Origin: Lunularia cruciata
Lineage: Eukaryota > Streptophyta > Marchantiopsida > Lunulariales > Lunulariaceae
Assembly (NCBI GenBank): GCA_948567375.1
Contig: OX419757.1
Location: forward strand, 43,214,001 to 43,278,000
Length of the DNA: 64,000 bases
Direction: 5' to 3'
Positions 10,657-23,460 of this stretch are shown in pieces. Numbering within the stretch: position 1 is the first letter of the stretch; every line of letters begins with the position of its first letter. Under the pieces are notes generated by a model. The model had not been told where the DNA came from. It was given only the letters and a program-made list of their open reading frames with translations, and did not search any database. The position numbers and the translations under genes are program-made.

Positions 10657-13259
10657 TGAGCTCTCCACATGTGATGTATTGTGTAGAATTATCCCTTAAA
10701 TATCTTTGGATCTAAAATAGACACTTCTCCACATCGGTCTTTTGTAGCTCCAAATAGAGAATTGTAGCCTTTTTGAACATAAGGGGTTGTATACTAGAGT
10801 TTAATAAGAGCTTTTGTGATATATAAAACTTCCTCAAAGGTCTCACCAAACAGAAAATCCCACTTTGGTTATCTAATAGGACAACTCCAAGGGTGAACTA
10901 TGCTTGCTCAAAGGCAAGTCTAGTGGTAACTCCTCCAATCTAATTGCTATTGCCTACCATAAAGCATAGTTCATAAAGCATTGGTCATTGAGTGGATCCC
11001 ATACTCCTAAATCAAGAAACTCCATTATCAACCACCTCTACCCAAAAGCAAGAACCACATCATCTCTAGTCTCAAAAGTGTGGCAACCAATTGGAACATT
11101 GGAGTTGAGTCAACTCCTAATGTAAACATATCATTCATTGAGAATAAAGAGAAGCATATAATCAATTGTCTTGCCTCTAACATTGGGCTAGACTCAAGTT
11201 GTGTAATAGCAAGAAGTTCACTAGCAAGTGGTTCACTAGCAAGTATTTCACTAGCAAGTAGTCTATCATGCAATCTATCACCGCCTACCACACTTGCACT
11301 AAGATGTTTAGTAGCCTTGGATGTTGTTTGTAGTCCCTTAGAGAGTGTAAAAGATTGGGGAAGTTTTGACTTGTCTACCTAAACTCCCCTTTGTGGGTCC
11401 AAGTCTATCAATGCTCCCTTAGACTCTAGAGCACGTACTACACTCCTAGTCACTACAATAGATGCATGTACCTATGCTACTTTGCTCATAAAGTGCAAGA
11501 CATCTCTATCACCAACATAAGAGGTGGAAACCTCAACACCCAAATCTGATCTCCTTTGAGTTGTGGCCATGCTAGGCAGTCTTTGCTCAAGTGCTCAATT
11601 TCAATAGCCATAGTTGTATCTAAAGTAAGTGTAGGTATTGCACCCCTACCAAGTGTGGATCCTTTGTGACCACCTTGTCCTCCGTGACTTGGAGCTCCTC
11701 TACTACTTACCATAGTAGCCCTATCACTCCATAACTCTGGATGAAAGTCAAGGCATCAATCACTTGTGTGACCAAATTTATGGAAATGGTCACATTATCT
11801 CTATGCTAGCTATGATGCTCCAAAAGTATATTATGTCTACTACCTTGAGTGCACTCTCTCTTGCGGTGAAGTCTACCACAAGTCCAACAAGCAACACCAC
11901 CACTTATTGGCTATTGTTGACTGATAATGAAAGTAAGGGTTTAGCTACACTAGGCCCTCCATCTTCTTTATAAGATCTAGGCTATCCACTCTGTCCTTGG
12001 AAGTAGACATGGCATGGTGCACTCTATTGCAATCTGGAAGAAGGAACAATTATGGATGAGGTTTTGCTACCAAATCTAGATATCACCACTCTCTCCTCTA
12101 CCATGTTGAGATCAATTTTCTCAACCAAACTAAAGACCGTTGCCAAAGTAGGTGAAGTAGCTTGTAAAAACATATCATCACGTACTCAATGTTGCAACTC
12201 CATGTCCAAGATCCCATACCAAAATTGGAATGCCTAGGCTTCAATAACTCCTTGAGTGAAATTGATCAGCAATCTCATGCAAGTGTATGTCTTACATAAG
12301 CTCTCTAGAAGCTTTCTTTGGAACCCTTGCAAGCTCCTCAACTTATCAATCCGCACTCCTTGGTAGGTTTTCCTCAAGCATTGGAAGAACTCCACCACGA
12401 GGTTAAACCTTGATTCTACGCCACCTCTTGTAGTGGTACCTCCACACATAGTAACACAAACTAGTGCATCTCCACTAGATCCACCAATGCTACTAGAGCT
12501 AAAACTCATGGGTATTGCCAATCTACCTCTAGCAACTAAGCTTGAAGTGATGGAAATGATGTTGGGAGACCAATATTGTCTACATAGCTTGATCTCCTCT
12601 AAGTGAAGTACCTTGAACTCATAATATTCATCCATTAGCAAACCCTCCAAGTTTTGAAGTTGTCTTGAACATGAAGAGTGTGAAAAAAGTCAAGTTTTGT
12701 ATCTATTGCAAATCACACCAGCTATCAAATTCTTGGATGAAGTCATCCAACTCAATGGTAACCATTGTACCAAAGTAATGCTTGGGAGCTTTAGAGATCC
12801 CATAAATCTTGTCCATGTCCCACAACAATGGTGCGGACTCACCAAGTGCACTCTCAACTAAATTATTCTTGTATTAAACTACAACTCAGAGTCAATCTCC
12901 TTCCTTACTAGGACCTGAGATACAAGTTGATACCAAGTGTGACTTTGAGTGAACCCACTCTGTATTGCAATGCTATCTCCTTTAGAATCCCCAAAGAACT
13001 CTATTGTGATAATATAACTAAAACCGCAACTGTAAAAAACACCAACTAAACACCATTCACTAATGTACCTCTAATTGCACCAACTACACTAGAGGAAAGG
13101 GCAATCTATATCTTACCATCACAACACGCACTCTCATGGTCTGCAGGTCATCACTTCATGCATCACTTAAGAGAAACACAAGTGGTCTGATTGGTCATCA
13201 CTCCAACCTCACTACCAAGAGGACACTAGAGCACCAATGCTCTAAAGTCAAGGCACCTC
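10657..13259 (-). mobile_element. Element IV, gag-protease half (family III, interrupted by elements I and II)
   Basis: On the minus strand this matches element III from its leader through gag to the protease (III 31890-34510). It is cut at 10657 by the 3' LTR of element I and at 13259 by element II. The other half of its 5' end lies at 24867-26358. Its methyltransferase and pol would lie beyond element I, off the left edge. Confidence 0.88.
10700..13000 (-). pseudogene. gag and start of retropepsin of element IV
   Basis: Minus-strand frames match element III gag. The block FFQCLRKTYQGVRIDKLRSL lies at 12300-12400, the Gly/Ser-rich gag tail at 11486-11713 and a degenerate protease site near 10790 (LDSS of element III has become a changed NSS-type sequence). 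Many stops and small indels make it more decayed than element III, and the initiator ATG is ATA here. A short degenerate tandem repeat of TTCACTAGCAAGT lies at about 11210-11260. Confidence 0.8.
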
Positions 13260-13935
13260 TATGAATTGGCTTGTCTCTCACTCAAGATGAACTTTTGATG
13301 GCTATTATGGTAGTGCGCCATGGATTAAGAAGATAAGGAATCTCAGCTCTATCATACTACTCCAAGGCAAACACTCCAAGACTCAAAGCATTGCTCACAA
13401 GAGAACTCAATGAGAGAAAGATAGTTGCAATTGAAAGGATGATTAGTACCTCCTCACTCTTAGTTTATATACTTTTGAAATAGTTATGCACCAAAGTCAT
13501 TAATAACCAGAGTAACTCAAGTTATTAGGCTAAAAGTGAACTAAAGTCAAAAGTCTAAAGGAATATCCATACTCATAAGAATATTCCCCTAAGCATGTGG
13601 TCTTATCTTGACCCAACCACTAAGTCAAAGATTCCTTCACATGGGTTATCCTTGGACTATAGAAGAATTTGAAACAAAAATTCTTATGGATCCAAGAGTT
13701 CTTAATTCTTTCTTCCAAGCCAAACACCTAGGAATAATACCAAATCAATACACTAGAATCCAAAATAGTTATGCTCATCTTTTCTACTTCCTCTAAAGTA
13801 AGATCTCCTTGATTTTAGCTAATCATGACTAATGTAGAACCATCCTTTATCTCTATATAAATAATATCTCTCAAGTACTATATAATATCAAACTAAATAT
13901 CATAATAGCACATATGTGCATAAATGGATGTTACA
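13260..13935 (-). repeat. 3' LTR of element II
   Basis: Plus-strand ends are TATGAATTGG...GATGTTACA; the consensus of three copies is TGTGAATCGG...GGGTGTTACA. The purine run complementary to 13936-13947 (TCCGGGGGTAAA on the minus strand) directly precedes it in element orientation and is its polypurine tract. Confidence 0.9.
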
Positions 13936-13959
13936 TTTACCCCCGGACTAAGATTTCAT

Positions 13960-15454
13960 TTTTTCCTTGGAGTGAAGGTCTCTCTACCTTCTATAATACA
14001 TCTTCAACTTATCATGGTTAATCCTATCAAAGTGTCTTTCTCCCAACTCCTTGAGATCATAATTGTAATTGCTTCATACCTTCTCCGCTATGAAATGTCC
14101 AAAGTACTTAGGTAAAAACTTCTTTTGCACTCTCTTGAATTGAATATAATCAAACAACATCCCCCAATTACCTTCTTTGAAGGGCCCCAACTTCTTCTTG
14201 CCTTGCCTCTTGGCATAACTCTCCTTTTGTTTCCTTTGGGCTTGCTCCACTCAAACCATAGCAACTGCTCTTGCCTCCTCCAGTTCCATGAGTTGATCCT
14301 TCTTTGACTTCTTTGCATCATCTCCTTGTGCTTTCTCCAATCACCTATGAATGTTATTGAAGGTAGGAAGATCAAAATGAATAGGTAAAGTAGACTCAAT
14401 ACCAAATACCAAATGAAATGGAGAATATCCGGTGGAAGTCATCATGGTTGTCCTACAAGACTTCCACAAGACTGCATGAATCCTCTTGTCCCAAGATGTT
14501 TAGCCCTCACCATTTTTGCATCTTTGGCCAACATCATGCACAAGGTCTGATTGGTTCTCTCTGCCAAGCCATTAGAATTTGGCTTATAGGATGTAGTTAC
14601 TCTATGTGTGATAGAGAAATGTTATTGCATAGCTGTAGTGATGCTCCTTGTAAACTCTACTCCTCTATCAAAAACTAACTCTTAAGGGCACCTAAATCTA
14701 GTGATAATGCATTCATAAAGAAATCTACTAACTTCATCTTCATTCTTGTCCTTCAATGGTCTAGCCTGGTAAGTAATCAGTAACTACCATAATGTACCAA
14801 ATGTTCCTTGGAGTTCTATTGAGAGGACCTATAAAGTCAATTCTCCACTCAAAAGGTCATAGCAATGGAATTGATCTAAGAGAGGGAGTGGAAGTAGACT
14901 TTCTAGCAAAAGCTTGAAAAACATGACAAGTTTTGCAAAAATCAAGACAATCTTTGAAAATCCTCCTCCAATAATAACCTGCATCTAGAATCTTGAAAGT
15001 AGTCACCTTTCTTTCAAAGTATCCCCCACACACTAAACCTTCATGAAACTCCTTTATGAGTTGGATAGACTCTTTCTTACGCATTGCTCTTTGAATTAGA
15101 CCATCTGCTTCTTGTTTAAAAAGAATATCCTTCATCATTGTGTAAGGTTTAGATTTTGCTGCAAGGGCCTTCTTCTCCCTAGCATGCATCCCTTCTAGAT
15201 GGTTACCTCTTGTTACAAAGTCCACAACCTCCTTGTACTCTATTGGAACCTCTTGAGTGATTGAGATTGTCATGAGCTCCTCAACCAAGAAAGAATCATC
15301 CATCGGTTCAACTCCATCATGATCATAGGCCCTAACTAACAATTAGCATTTGCGTGTATCTTCCTTGGCCTATCCTCAATGGTATATTCATACTCATAAA
15401 AGAGTATCATCCACCTTGCTAGCCTCCCTTCCATATTAGGCTTGTTGAAGATGT
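13960..15454 (-). pseudogene. RNase H end and integrase of element II
   Basis: On the minus strand the frame resumes after the nested solo LTR with the RNase H tail (FNKPNMEGRLARWMILFYEY, then KIHANANC). The integrase zinc region follows (FHEGLVCGGYFERKVT, DFCKTCHVFQ; Tyr replaces the second His), then WRIDFIGPLN (first Asp, about 14850), FDRGVEFT (second Asp, about 14660) and AERTNQTLC (Glu, about 14560). The tail ends with GKKKLGPFKEGNWG and FDRINHDKLKMYYRR, a GPF-like module. Several frameshifts and stops. Confidence 0.85.
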
Positions 15455-15459
15455 ACTTC

Positions 15460-18400
15460 TGTGGTGCACACATTTTTTGTTTTTTTTCAAAATAAAGGAG
15501 AAGAAGTGTATAGAGAAGTCGGATTGCGCCTGTATGGCCAAAGAAGGCAAAGAAAATTGTCTTCGGGATGAAACCTGAAGTAAAGTGACTTCGGGTCATA
15601 AGGTGAAGTACTCGGAAATGCCATGTCAGCATATAATACGAATTAAATTGTCTTCGGAGCGGGAGGAGCTCAACCCGAGGCGAAGACAGTCTAACAACCT
15701 TTCATCGGGGCGAGAAATTCAAGAAGGGGCCGTTTCAAAACTGGTGGCTCATACGCGCAAAGGTTGATTGACAGTGACAGGTGCATGCAGGAGGTGTGAT
15801 TTCTCGGTAGAAACTCAAAGCAACGGAAGACGAAGAAGTGCAACTCTATAAAAATCAAAACTGCAATGACAAAATGTCAAGCAATTTTCCTTTGCCATTG
15901 AGAAGTCATCTTGCAAGTGATCGGGGAAAGGGAAATAGAGTTGTACTCGGGTTAGTGCACAAGGGAGAAGTCGCAAGAGAGAAATCGAGATACAATAAGA
16001 AAGCAGAAGAGATGGGAGGAGGGAAGAAAAACTCTGAATTTGTAGTGAGAAATCATGCGATTCAGAGAATAGATATAGTAGCGAGGATCAAAGTCTTGAG
16101 CCAACTTCGGATCACTTTTCTGGCATGGAATTGGAATGTAAGTTTTCCAGGATTCATGACAGAAATCATCGAGAGTAAATGTCTTGATGGTCCCAAGGAA
16201 GAAGGGAAGAGAGGAAATCTGGCTCGTTGGACATAGTCGGATTGGAGACTCATACTCGGGAAGGAGGCGAGTTCGGAGCAGGGAGCCACGTTCTTGGGGA
16301 AAGGAGAGATAGCCCAAGAAACGCAGGAGGTGAGAGATGCCTTCTTGTTGAAGAGAACGAAGAATGGGTACAAGTTGAGAGCTACAAAGACCCTGTGAGG
16401 AGAGGAATTGTGAGTGCACTAATGGCCATCCTGAAGCCGGAAAGAACCACTTATGTGATGAAGCACCAAGCGGTGTTCTTTTACAAGTTATTTGCAGGAG
16501 AACCGATCAATTGGGCAAGGTGCTTTCACGGGAGAACGAGGCAGATGGTGTGGAATCTGCGGGATAAGTCGCCTCCACACTACATTGTACCATTTGCAGC
16601 ACATTTCTACCTCGGGTTGAATTTGCTCAATTTGGTGGAGCGCAATAGAATGGTGTCTCATTTCCATCCTGACTTGAGAAGAGAAGTCGACGTGGAGGAG
16701 CAGCAATACATTCTCCAAATCCGGAGCACGGATGACTACTATGCAAAGACAAGGAAAAACATGGAGGTCGTGGTAAGTACCCCAACGAAGAAGAGAACTC
16801 GGCAAGCAAAAGCCAAGGAAAACAAGAAACCTCGGAAGATGCAGAAAAATAACCCAAGGCAAAGGATGGTGGTGATTGAGTCAGAAGATGAAGACTCAGA
16901 AGGAGAAGCCGAGCTCAAAACGAAGGACTCAAAATGTGAGGAGGAACCTGAGCTGACACTACAAAGTGGAGATACTAGCAGTGATAGTGAAGACGGTGGA
17001 GAAATGACCTCGGCACCAACGGCTGAAGAATACGAAGAAGAAGTGCAAGCCAAAGTAGAAGCCGACGACAATGCGGCGCTGGAAGACAAAATACCGGTGC
17101 TAGAGGAGAAGAAGATCGCAGTACAGCAAGGAGTTCGCTCGAGACGTAAGGCGAAGTGTGAAGCGGGGCCGAGTAGAGTGAAGGAAGAGGTAGAAGAAAG
17201 CTCGGGTAGTGAGGCGTCAATTCCGATACGAAGACTCTAGAGAAGAAGGCGAGTATCGGGAGAACACGAAGAGAGAAGAGAGACTACTCCGCGGGAGGAA
17301 GAAGTTGCCAGTAATGGAGTAGATTACTTGCAAGAAGTAGTGTGCCCGCTGTTGGTGAAGTTGGAACAAAAGAAGAAGGAGATGCAGAGTACATGTCCAG
17401 AGGTAAAGACTGTTTTACAGGTCTTATCAAGATTAGAAGAAGAGAACTTGGAGTTGAAGAAGAGTGTAAACCGAGGTGAGGAAGAAAGAGAAGTACTGCG
17501 AGCGGAAGCAGTAGAGAGAAGTCAGGTAATCAAAGACCTAAAGAGAGAAGTGAGTTATCGAGAGGATCTTGTGAGGAAGAGTGACATCGCCGAAGAGTGA
17601 CATCGCCAGGGAGAGACAGGTAGCGGAGCATAAAATCTTGAAGCAACAATTTGCTGATTCAAGAGTAGAGCTTATCCATGCTATGGCGAGGGTAGCATCA
17701 AAGGACCAAGAGCTCGAGCGAGTGATGGAGAGTATGGAGGAGAAGAAGCAACTCTGGCAAAGAGAGTTGTCTGTGCGGTATAGAGAAGAAGAGAGATTAC
17801 AAGAACTACTTCGTAATTAGGAAGAGAAAGTTGTACATAAGGAGAAAGAGAAGGAAGCGGTGAAGGCCGAGTTCGAAGAAGAGTTGGCGATGTACAGAGA
17901 GGAATGGCTTGCAGATCGGGAACGAGAACGAAAGACAAGATTGGAGCCATTGAAGGAAATAATCCTCAGAGTGAATGCAATGTTAAGTACAGAAGCCAGC
18001 GTTCGAATGGAAGAAGCGCGACTGCACGATTTGAAGTTGTTGGTGCAGGAGACGAGGCAAAGACAAGCAAAGGATACTGATTTGAATGCCTTGTTAATTA
18101 GTCTCAGAACTCATGTAGATAGGAAGATCTTAGAAGTAGAAGACAATATTTCAATTAGATTAGACTTAGTGAAAATAGAGTTAGAAAAGCTTCGGCAGGA
18201 TGTTAAGGCAAAACCCGAAGTAGATAACATAGGAATCCAAATGTCTTCGGAGTTGCCCTCAGAGACATTAGAGAAGAGTGGGTCGAAGGATGAAGAGTTT
18301 AATAGATTACCCACTAGTGCAATTTCAGATCAAGAAAGAGAATTGCTGGATTTGGTGGAGGAATTAGGAGTTGTGAAACCCGAGGTTAGAGTAGTAGGAA

Positions 18401-19256
18401 GTAAGATTACTTCGGGTTTGGGTTTGAAAGCCGAGGAAGAAGTAGACATCGGATCGGATTAGTAACCAATTTGAGATTTGAAGGGGCAGATATGAAGGGG
18501 TGCATTGTCATTTCGGATCTGTAGGTTAGAACAGTTGTGGTAGAATGGTATAGTTGTTAGAACTGTCGATTGCTTCAGTACTTAAGAGTGGCATTCGCAG
18601 GAAATTGTTGTTCAGTGCTCATTATTTCTGAGAATAGATAAAGCGAAGTGCTGTGAAACAATGCTCATCACTTGAGCTTGATTCCGAGTATCGACGTTGT
18701 ACTTGTGTTTGTGAATGTTTGGAGAAATTTGAAGTGCAAGTCAGAGTGCTTGTTGGATGTTGGATTCCACAGCCTTGATCTTCATTCTGTGTGTTTGATC
18801 CTGAGTGAAGTGCAATCGGAGCAATGCCTTGACAGATCTGAGAGGAATTGTAGTGTTGGTAGTATTCTGCATTTGGGAGTGCAGTGCGAAGTTGATGTGA
18901 AGCAATTTTGATCAAGGAAGTTGTGCCTTCAGTGGAGGGGTGGAACACAATTCTGAGGCAAAGTCGTTTTGCAGTGAAGTGCCATTTTCAGGAGAGCCTG
19001 AATCATCACAATCAAGATTGTTTGGAAAGATTTGATGGAGTTGTGATTATGGAGTGTGAATTTGTGACAAGACTGCGAATCAGTGCTTGTTACTCTCTTT
19101 TGGGTGTGGTTTCTACATGAGAGATTAAAGACGCAACCAAGAAGAACTACATGTTACTGTTTGACTTTGTATTTGGACATTTTTGACTCGTATCTCTGCG
19201 GGAACAAACTTTACTTACCCGATTACCGCAAAAGTGATATTTGCCGGGTTGTCACA
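15460..19256 (+). repeat. Solo LTR of family I (3797 bp) inside element II RNase H
   Basis: Ends are TGTGGTGCACAC...GGGTTGTCACA. The 5-bp flanks are ACTTC (15455-15459) and ACTTT (19257-19261). Removing the LTR and one flank restores a continuous RNase H reading on the minus strand (TDHKALK joined to YIFNKP), which proves the insertion. No internal domain remains, so it is a solo LTR left by LTR-LTR recombination. It contains the best N-terminal copy of the LTR ORF. Confidence 0.95.
15874..18462 (+). pseudogene. LTR-encoded long ORF (solo LTR copy B), near-complete
   Basis: About 860 codons run from ATG 15874 to TAG 18460. Broken by a stop at 16234, a 1-nt loss near 16372, a stop at 17238, a 16-bp tandem duplication at about 17576-17607 and a stop at 17818. 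The layout is: basic N-terminus with MGGGKKNS; a globular, Trp-containing region (WNWNVSFPGFMTEIIES, ALMAILKPERTTYVMKHQ, INWARCFHGRTRQMVWN); an acidic Ser/Glu linker with a Lys/Arg patch; a coiled coil of about 330 residues; and an acidic tail EEEVDIGSD. It is sense-oriented within the LTR. Function unknown; a structural or nucleic-acid-binding role would be guesswork. Confidence 0.78.
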
Positions 19257-19261
19257 ACTTT

Positions 19262-20690
19262 AAAGCCTTGTGATCCGTGACAATAGTGGCTATCTTTCCA
19301 ATCAAGTAGTATCTGAACTTCTTGATACCAAAGATTACTACCAACCTTTTTCTCTTTATGATTGAGTAGTTCTTTTTTGTTGGAACCATCTATCTAGTAG
19401 CATAAGCTATTAAATGATCATACTCATCTAATTGACTAATGGTCTAATTGACTAAGAGTGCATCCTATAACTATATTAGAAGCATCAATATAGAGGATGA
19501 AAGGCATACTCTAATTAGGTTTAATAGGAATTAGAGCTACAACAAGGGATTGATTGAGCTCCTCAAAAGCTTTGAGAGCCTCCTTGTACTCCAAAATCAC
19601 CATGTATTGTACATCCTTCTTCATGAAGATGGTCAATGCATAAGCCTTGTTGGAAAATGAAAAGATGAAGCTCTTGTAGTACCCAACAATCTCCAAGAAT
19701 TAGTGTAACTTTATCAAACTTGAAGTGAATGGAAGGTCTTAGATTTTCCTCATCTTCTCAAGATCAACTACTATTCTATACTTGGAAATCTACCCCATAT
19801 GCCCCAAAAGTAAACCTTCTTTACAACCAAAAATGCAGTTCTTTAGTTTGAGTGATTTGCTTCATCTTGCTTCATCCAAGCATTTTGCTTCATCTAAGCA
19901 TTTCAAGACCTTGGTCAAATACTCAAAGTGCTCCTCCTTGCTCCTAGAGACACAAAAGTCATCAATGAAATCTCTCAAAAAATTTCCAATGAAAAGTTCA
20001 AAAATCATGTTCATGAACCATTGCAATGTGGTTGGAGCATTATAAAGCCCAAAAAGCATGACCTTGTAAGCATAAGTTCTCCAAGGTATGATGGGTGGTT
20101 GATGGGTTGTTGATGCTTTGGTGCAATTTTGATTTGGTTATACCTACTATAACCATCTTCAAAACTATACCTCTCATGACCTGCAACCTCCTCCAAGATC
20201 TCATCTATGAATGGAAAAGTGTAATACTCCTTATTAATAATAGCATTGAGATTCTTGTAATCCACACATAGCTTGCCATTTTTTTTCTTCACAATCACAA
20301 TTGGAGACACCCATTTGAATTCTCCACCTCAAAGATAAAATCTTGCCTCCTTGAGCTTATCAATCTCCTCCTTCACAACCAAAGCTATTGGTGGGCTAAT
20401 GCAACATTGCTTTTGGTGGGTTGGCATGCTCCTCTATCTCTATCTTGTGCCCCTCCAAGGTGACTTCCTGTAGATCCTTGTTATTGAAACCAAAAACATG
20501 GATGAACTTATGGAGAATCTCCTCAAATCTCACCTTTTCCTCCTTGGTAACATTTGGACTACACTTGAGAGTACATAACCTCCTCTCTATGTCCTCAAGT
20601 ATCAATGGTGATTTATTTGGGTCCTTCACAACCTTTGGCTTAGGTGCAAAATCCATAGCACACAAGGGATACACATCTAAATCAGATTAA
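19262..20690 (-). pseudogene. Reverse transcriptase and start of RNase H of element II
   Basis: Minus-strand blocks are MSPIVIVKKKNGKLCVDYKN, FPFIDEILEEVAGHERYSFE, MLFGLYNAPTTLQWFMNMIF and the polymerase box DFIDDFCV (about 19960). An RNase H start (TDHKALK) runs up to the solo LTR junction at 19261. There is a local near-tandem duplication of CTTGCTTCATC-type sequence at 19860-19905. Numerous stops and shifts. Confidence 0.85.
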
Positions 20691-20939
20691 ACTCATTCTG
20701 CTATGTGGAAGTCTCTTTCTCCATGCTTGTGTCCACACCTGAAGCTCCTTCTTGAATCTGATTCTCAATAATCAAAAGATGATGTATCTAAATGTGAAAT
20801 GTTGGTGGTATTAGTGATAAGAATGGTAACTCTATGGTTTGATAGCCTAATCCTCAAGTACCCTTTGTGCAATCAATCAATTGTGCGTGCTACTCTCAAC
20901 CGTGGCCTCTCAAGAAGTAAATCATAATTTAAATCCTTC

Positions 20940-21570
20940 AAGACTTGTCATGAAAGTCATGAGGTTTTGAACTTCCATAATTGAAACTACCACCTTACCC
21001 ATCACCCTTATTGGTTGAACTTATTGCTTGTTTGCCATGCTCACCACAAATGTTAAAGGTATCATACCCAACTTCTTCATCAACCTCTCTGACATGACAT
21101 TCACTACAGATCTTCTATCAACAAGTGCATCCTTGATGTTGTGACTATTCACTCTTGATATCAATCTTGGAGGTATGTTCACAAGCCTCCCATGGTGTTG
21201 GTTTGGCATCCACCGCCCCCATTGATACTAAAGCTTTTGCTTTCTTCTTCCTCTTGCTCCTTGTAGAACTCAAACCACCTCTAAGCTCCTTTCTCAAGGT
21301 AGGATTCAAAGTAATCAGTTGATCCACTATAATATTATCCTTGTGACTACCAACATCTTCCAACACATTGAAGTTACATTGTTGCTTTGACATCAAGAAG
21401 TCCTCTATTCCCAACTTCTTCCTTGGAATCTTTGTTCTTGATGGTGTTTTGGTGCCAATGCAAGTACTCTTTGTAGTCATAGGAGTATCCTTGCTAGTAA
21501 TAAATCCTTGAGAAGAGTGTACATCCTCTACAAAATGAGCTCTCTTCTTCTCTTGTGCCAAAAGCTCCAA
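20940..21570 (-). pseudogene. Retropepsin region of element II
   Basis: Minus strand 21209-21021 reads IKDALVDRRSVVNVMSERLM, the retropepsin active-site context (usual form ALVDTGSVVNVMS). Thr-Gly after the catalytic Asp has become Arg-Arg, so the enzyme would be dead. The upstream Lys-rich stretch (21570-21210) is the linker from gag. Confidence 0.72.
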
Positions 21571-21599
21571 GTTAACACTTTTGGAGTTTGAGCACTCCT

Positions 21600-22640
21600 C
21601 ATTCTAATAATTGCTCTCAACCATATCTATAGATGCTATCCCCTTACCTTTGTTTGGATTAGGAGCCTCTTGGGTTTCACTACCTCCTTCTTTTCCTCTA
21701 TTGGCTCCCTCATACCCCTGCCTGCATGGTAAGTGGAATTTGGGCAATTCCTTTGGATGTGACCTTATCCTCCACAAAAAAATCTTTTTTATCATTGAAA
21801 TTGGTGGTTGGTTGGCCTCTTCTATATGGATAGCTTCCATAAATCCTAGGCTCTCTCTCTCTCTTAATTCTGATCCACCTCTTTCTTCTCCCATAGTTGC
21901 ATTACATTGATCTTGAGATATGCAAGTTCTTCTATGATGGTTTGAAGTGGATCTTTTGGTAGAAGTTCAAGACCCAAAATAAATATTACTTGTGGTGCAA
22001 CCCTTGCCACCAAAGTATCAGAAATTCCACCATACTTATAGCTTTGAGAAGGATGCACAACCTCCTTCACCACCAAATCACTCTCATCTCCTTCCAAACT
22101 CTCTTTCATATGAATTGTAATCTTGATAGCTTCAACCTTGGAAGAAGGTTTCTCATATCTCACCTTACTTCTTATCTGAGGTCTCAATCCTCCCACAAAA
22201 TACTTTGTGATTATGGCTCCTATATCAATCATAGTAGTCTCCACATCATCTCCATCCTTCCTGAACACTATGTGAAATCTAGACTCTAGCTTTTCCACTC
22301 TTTCTACATAGACTCTCACTTTTTCTCCATCTCCTTATTTGAGGAAGGTTACCTCACTCATCAATCTCTCATAAGTTTCATTTAAAAGAAAGTTCTCAAT
22401 GAGTGCTGAAGTCAAACTCTTCCCAGACTCTTCTTGCCTATCTCTCCTCTCTCTCTTTTGGTACATACCATATAGGTACTGCATCCTCAAAGAAATCCAG
22501 TAATAATGAGGCCCACTCATTCTTCCTCCTCTCGTTGTTTCTTATGCAAGCTCTCTTGAAGTCTCTCACAAAAGCGTCCACATCTTCTCTATCCTTGCCA
22601 AAGAAAACCAAAAGTTTCCCCATCTTAACCCTTCATTATC
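21600..22640 (-). pseudogene. gag capsid domain and C-terminal knuckle remnant of element II
   Basis: Minus strand: FFGKDREDVDAFVRDFKRAC, NEWASLLLDFFEDAVPIWYV, then RVEKLESRFHIVF and YFVGGLRPQIRSKVRYEKP match the plant retrotransposon gag fold. Near 21770 a degenerate knuckle keeps one Cys, the His and the last Cys (GHIQRNC) with a stop inside it. Confidence 0.8.
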
Positions 22641-22858
22641 TTTCTCTTTTTTCTTAAATTTTTTTTCCTTTTCTTTTCTCTCATTCTATAACTAATAAAG
22701 TATATACATGAATAACACCATTTGGGAGTAATCTACCCTAGAGAACACAAAAGGTTCATGTTGCTCCAAGATTTCTATAGCAATATCAAATCCTAGAGTG
22801 CATGTTAATCAAACCCTCATGGATAGTTTATCCGTAAGTTGAAAGATTATTTCCATCA

Positions 22859-23460
22859 CTAATCTTGAGAATTAGATGATGAAGGTGGTCGTTTCTTTGT
22901 AGTTGCACTAAGACTCTTTTCAAGATCTTTCACCAAAGTTTCCAAAAGTGTTGCTACTCCATTACACTCATATTCTTTTTGAAGTCCTTCTACTCCACAA
23001 ACCTCATACAACTCCTTGGTCTTAGATCTCCTCCCTCTCAATCTTGGTGACAAAGGTCTAACATGCAATCCCAACTCAAGAAAGCCTCTCCTTTCCCTCA
23101 ATCTCTTGCTCACAAAGGTCAATGGACATGAATTTTCCTTATGTTATTTCTCTCCACATAAAAAGCACTTAGAATCACTTTTTCCTCCAAGTATTATATG
23201 TTTTTGGATCCTCTCAACACTCTTTTCAAACTCTATTCTAAACTCTCTTTTCCTCAAATCCACCTCTACAATCACCTCAAACCTTTAGAAAACCTTGCAT
23301 AGTCTCAACTTCCATGCTTGGTGACACTCCATGTTCCCAAGATGAGTCTAAACACTCAAATATGCTTTTGGTTGCTCTCACATTCCTCATGCATGAGATC
23401 TCAACTCTCCAAAATTGCCTCCTCTTCACAATGTCACTAAATTTTCTCGACTGGTATGTC
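22859..23460 (-). pseudogene. N-terminal gag segment of element II with an extra zinc knuckle
   Basis: Minus strand near 23165-23124 reads CFLCGEK-stop-HKENSC, which fits the CX2CX4HX4C spacing with one stop inside. It runs in frame into LTFVSKRLRERRGF and a helical stretch VATLLETLVKDLEKSLSATT ending at 22859. It lies upstream of the capsid-like region, an unusual place for a knuckle. Whether it was fused to gag is inferred from position only. Confidence 0.55.
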
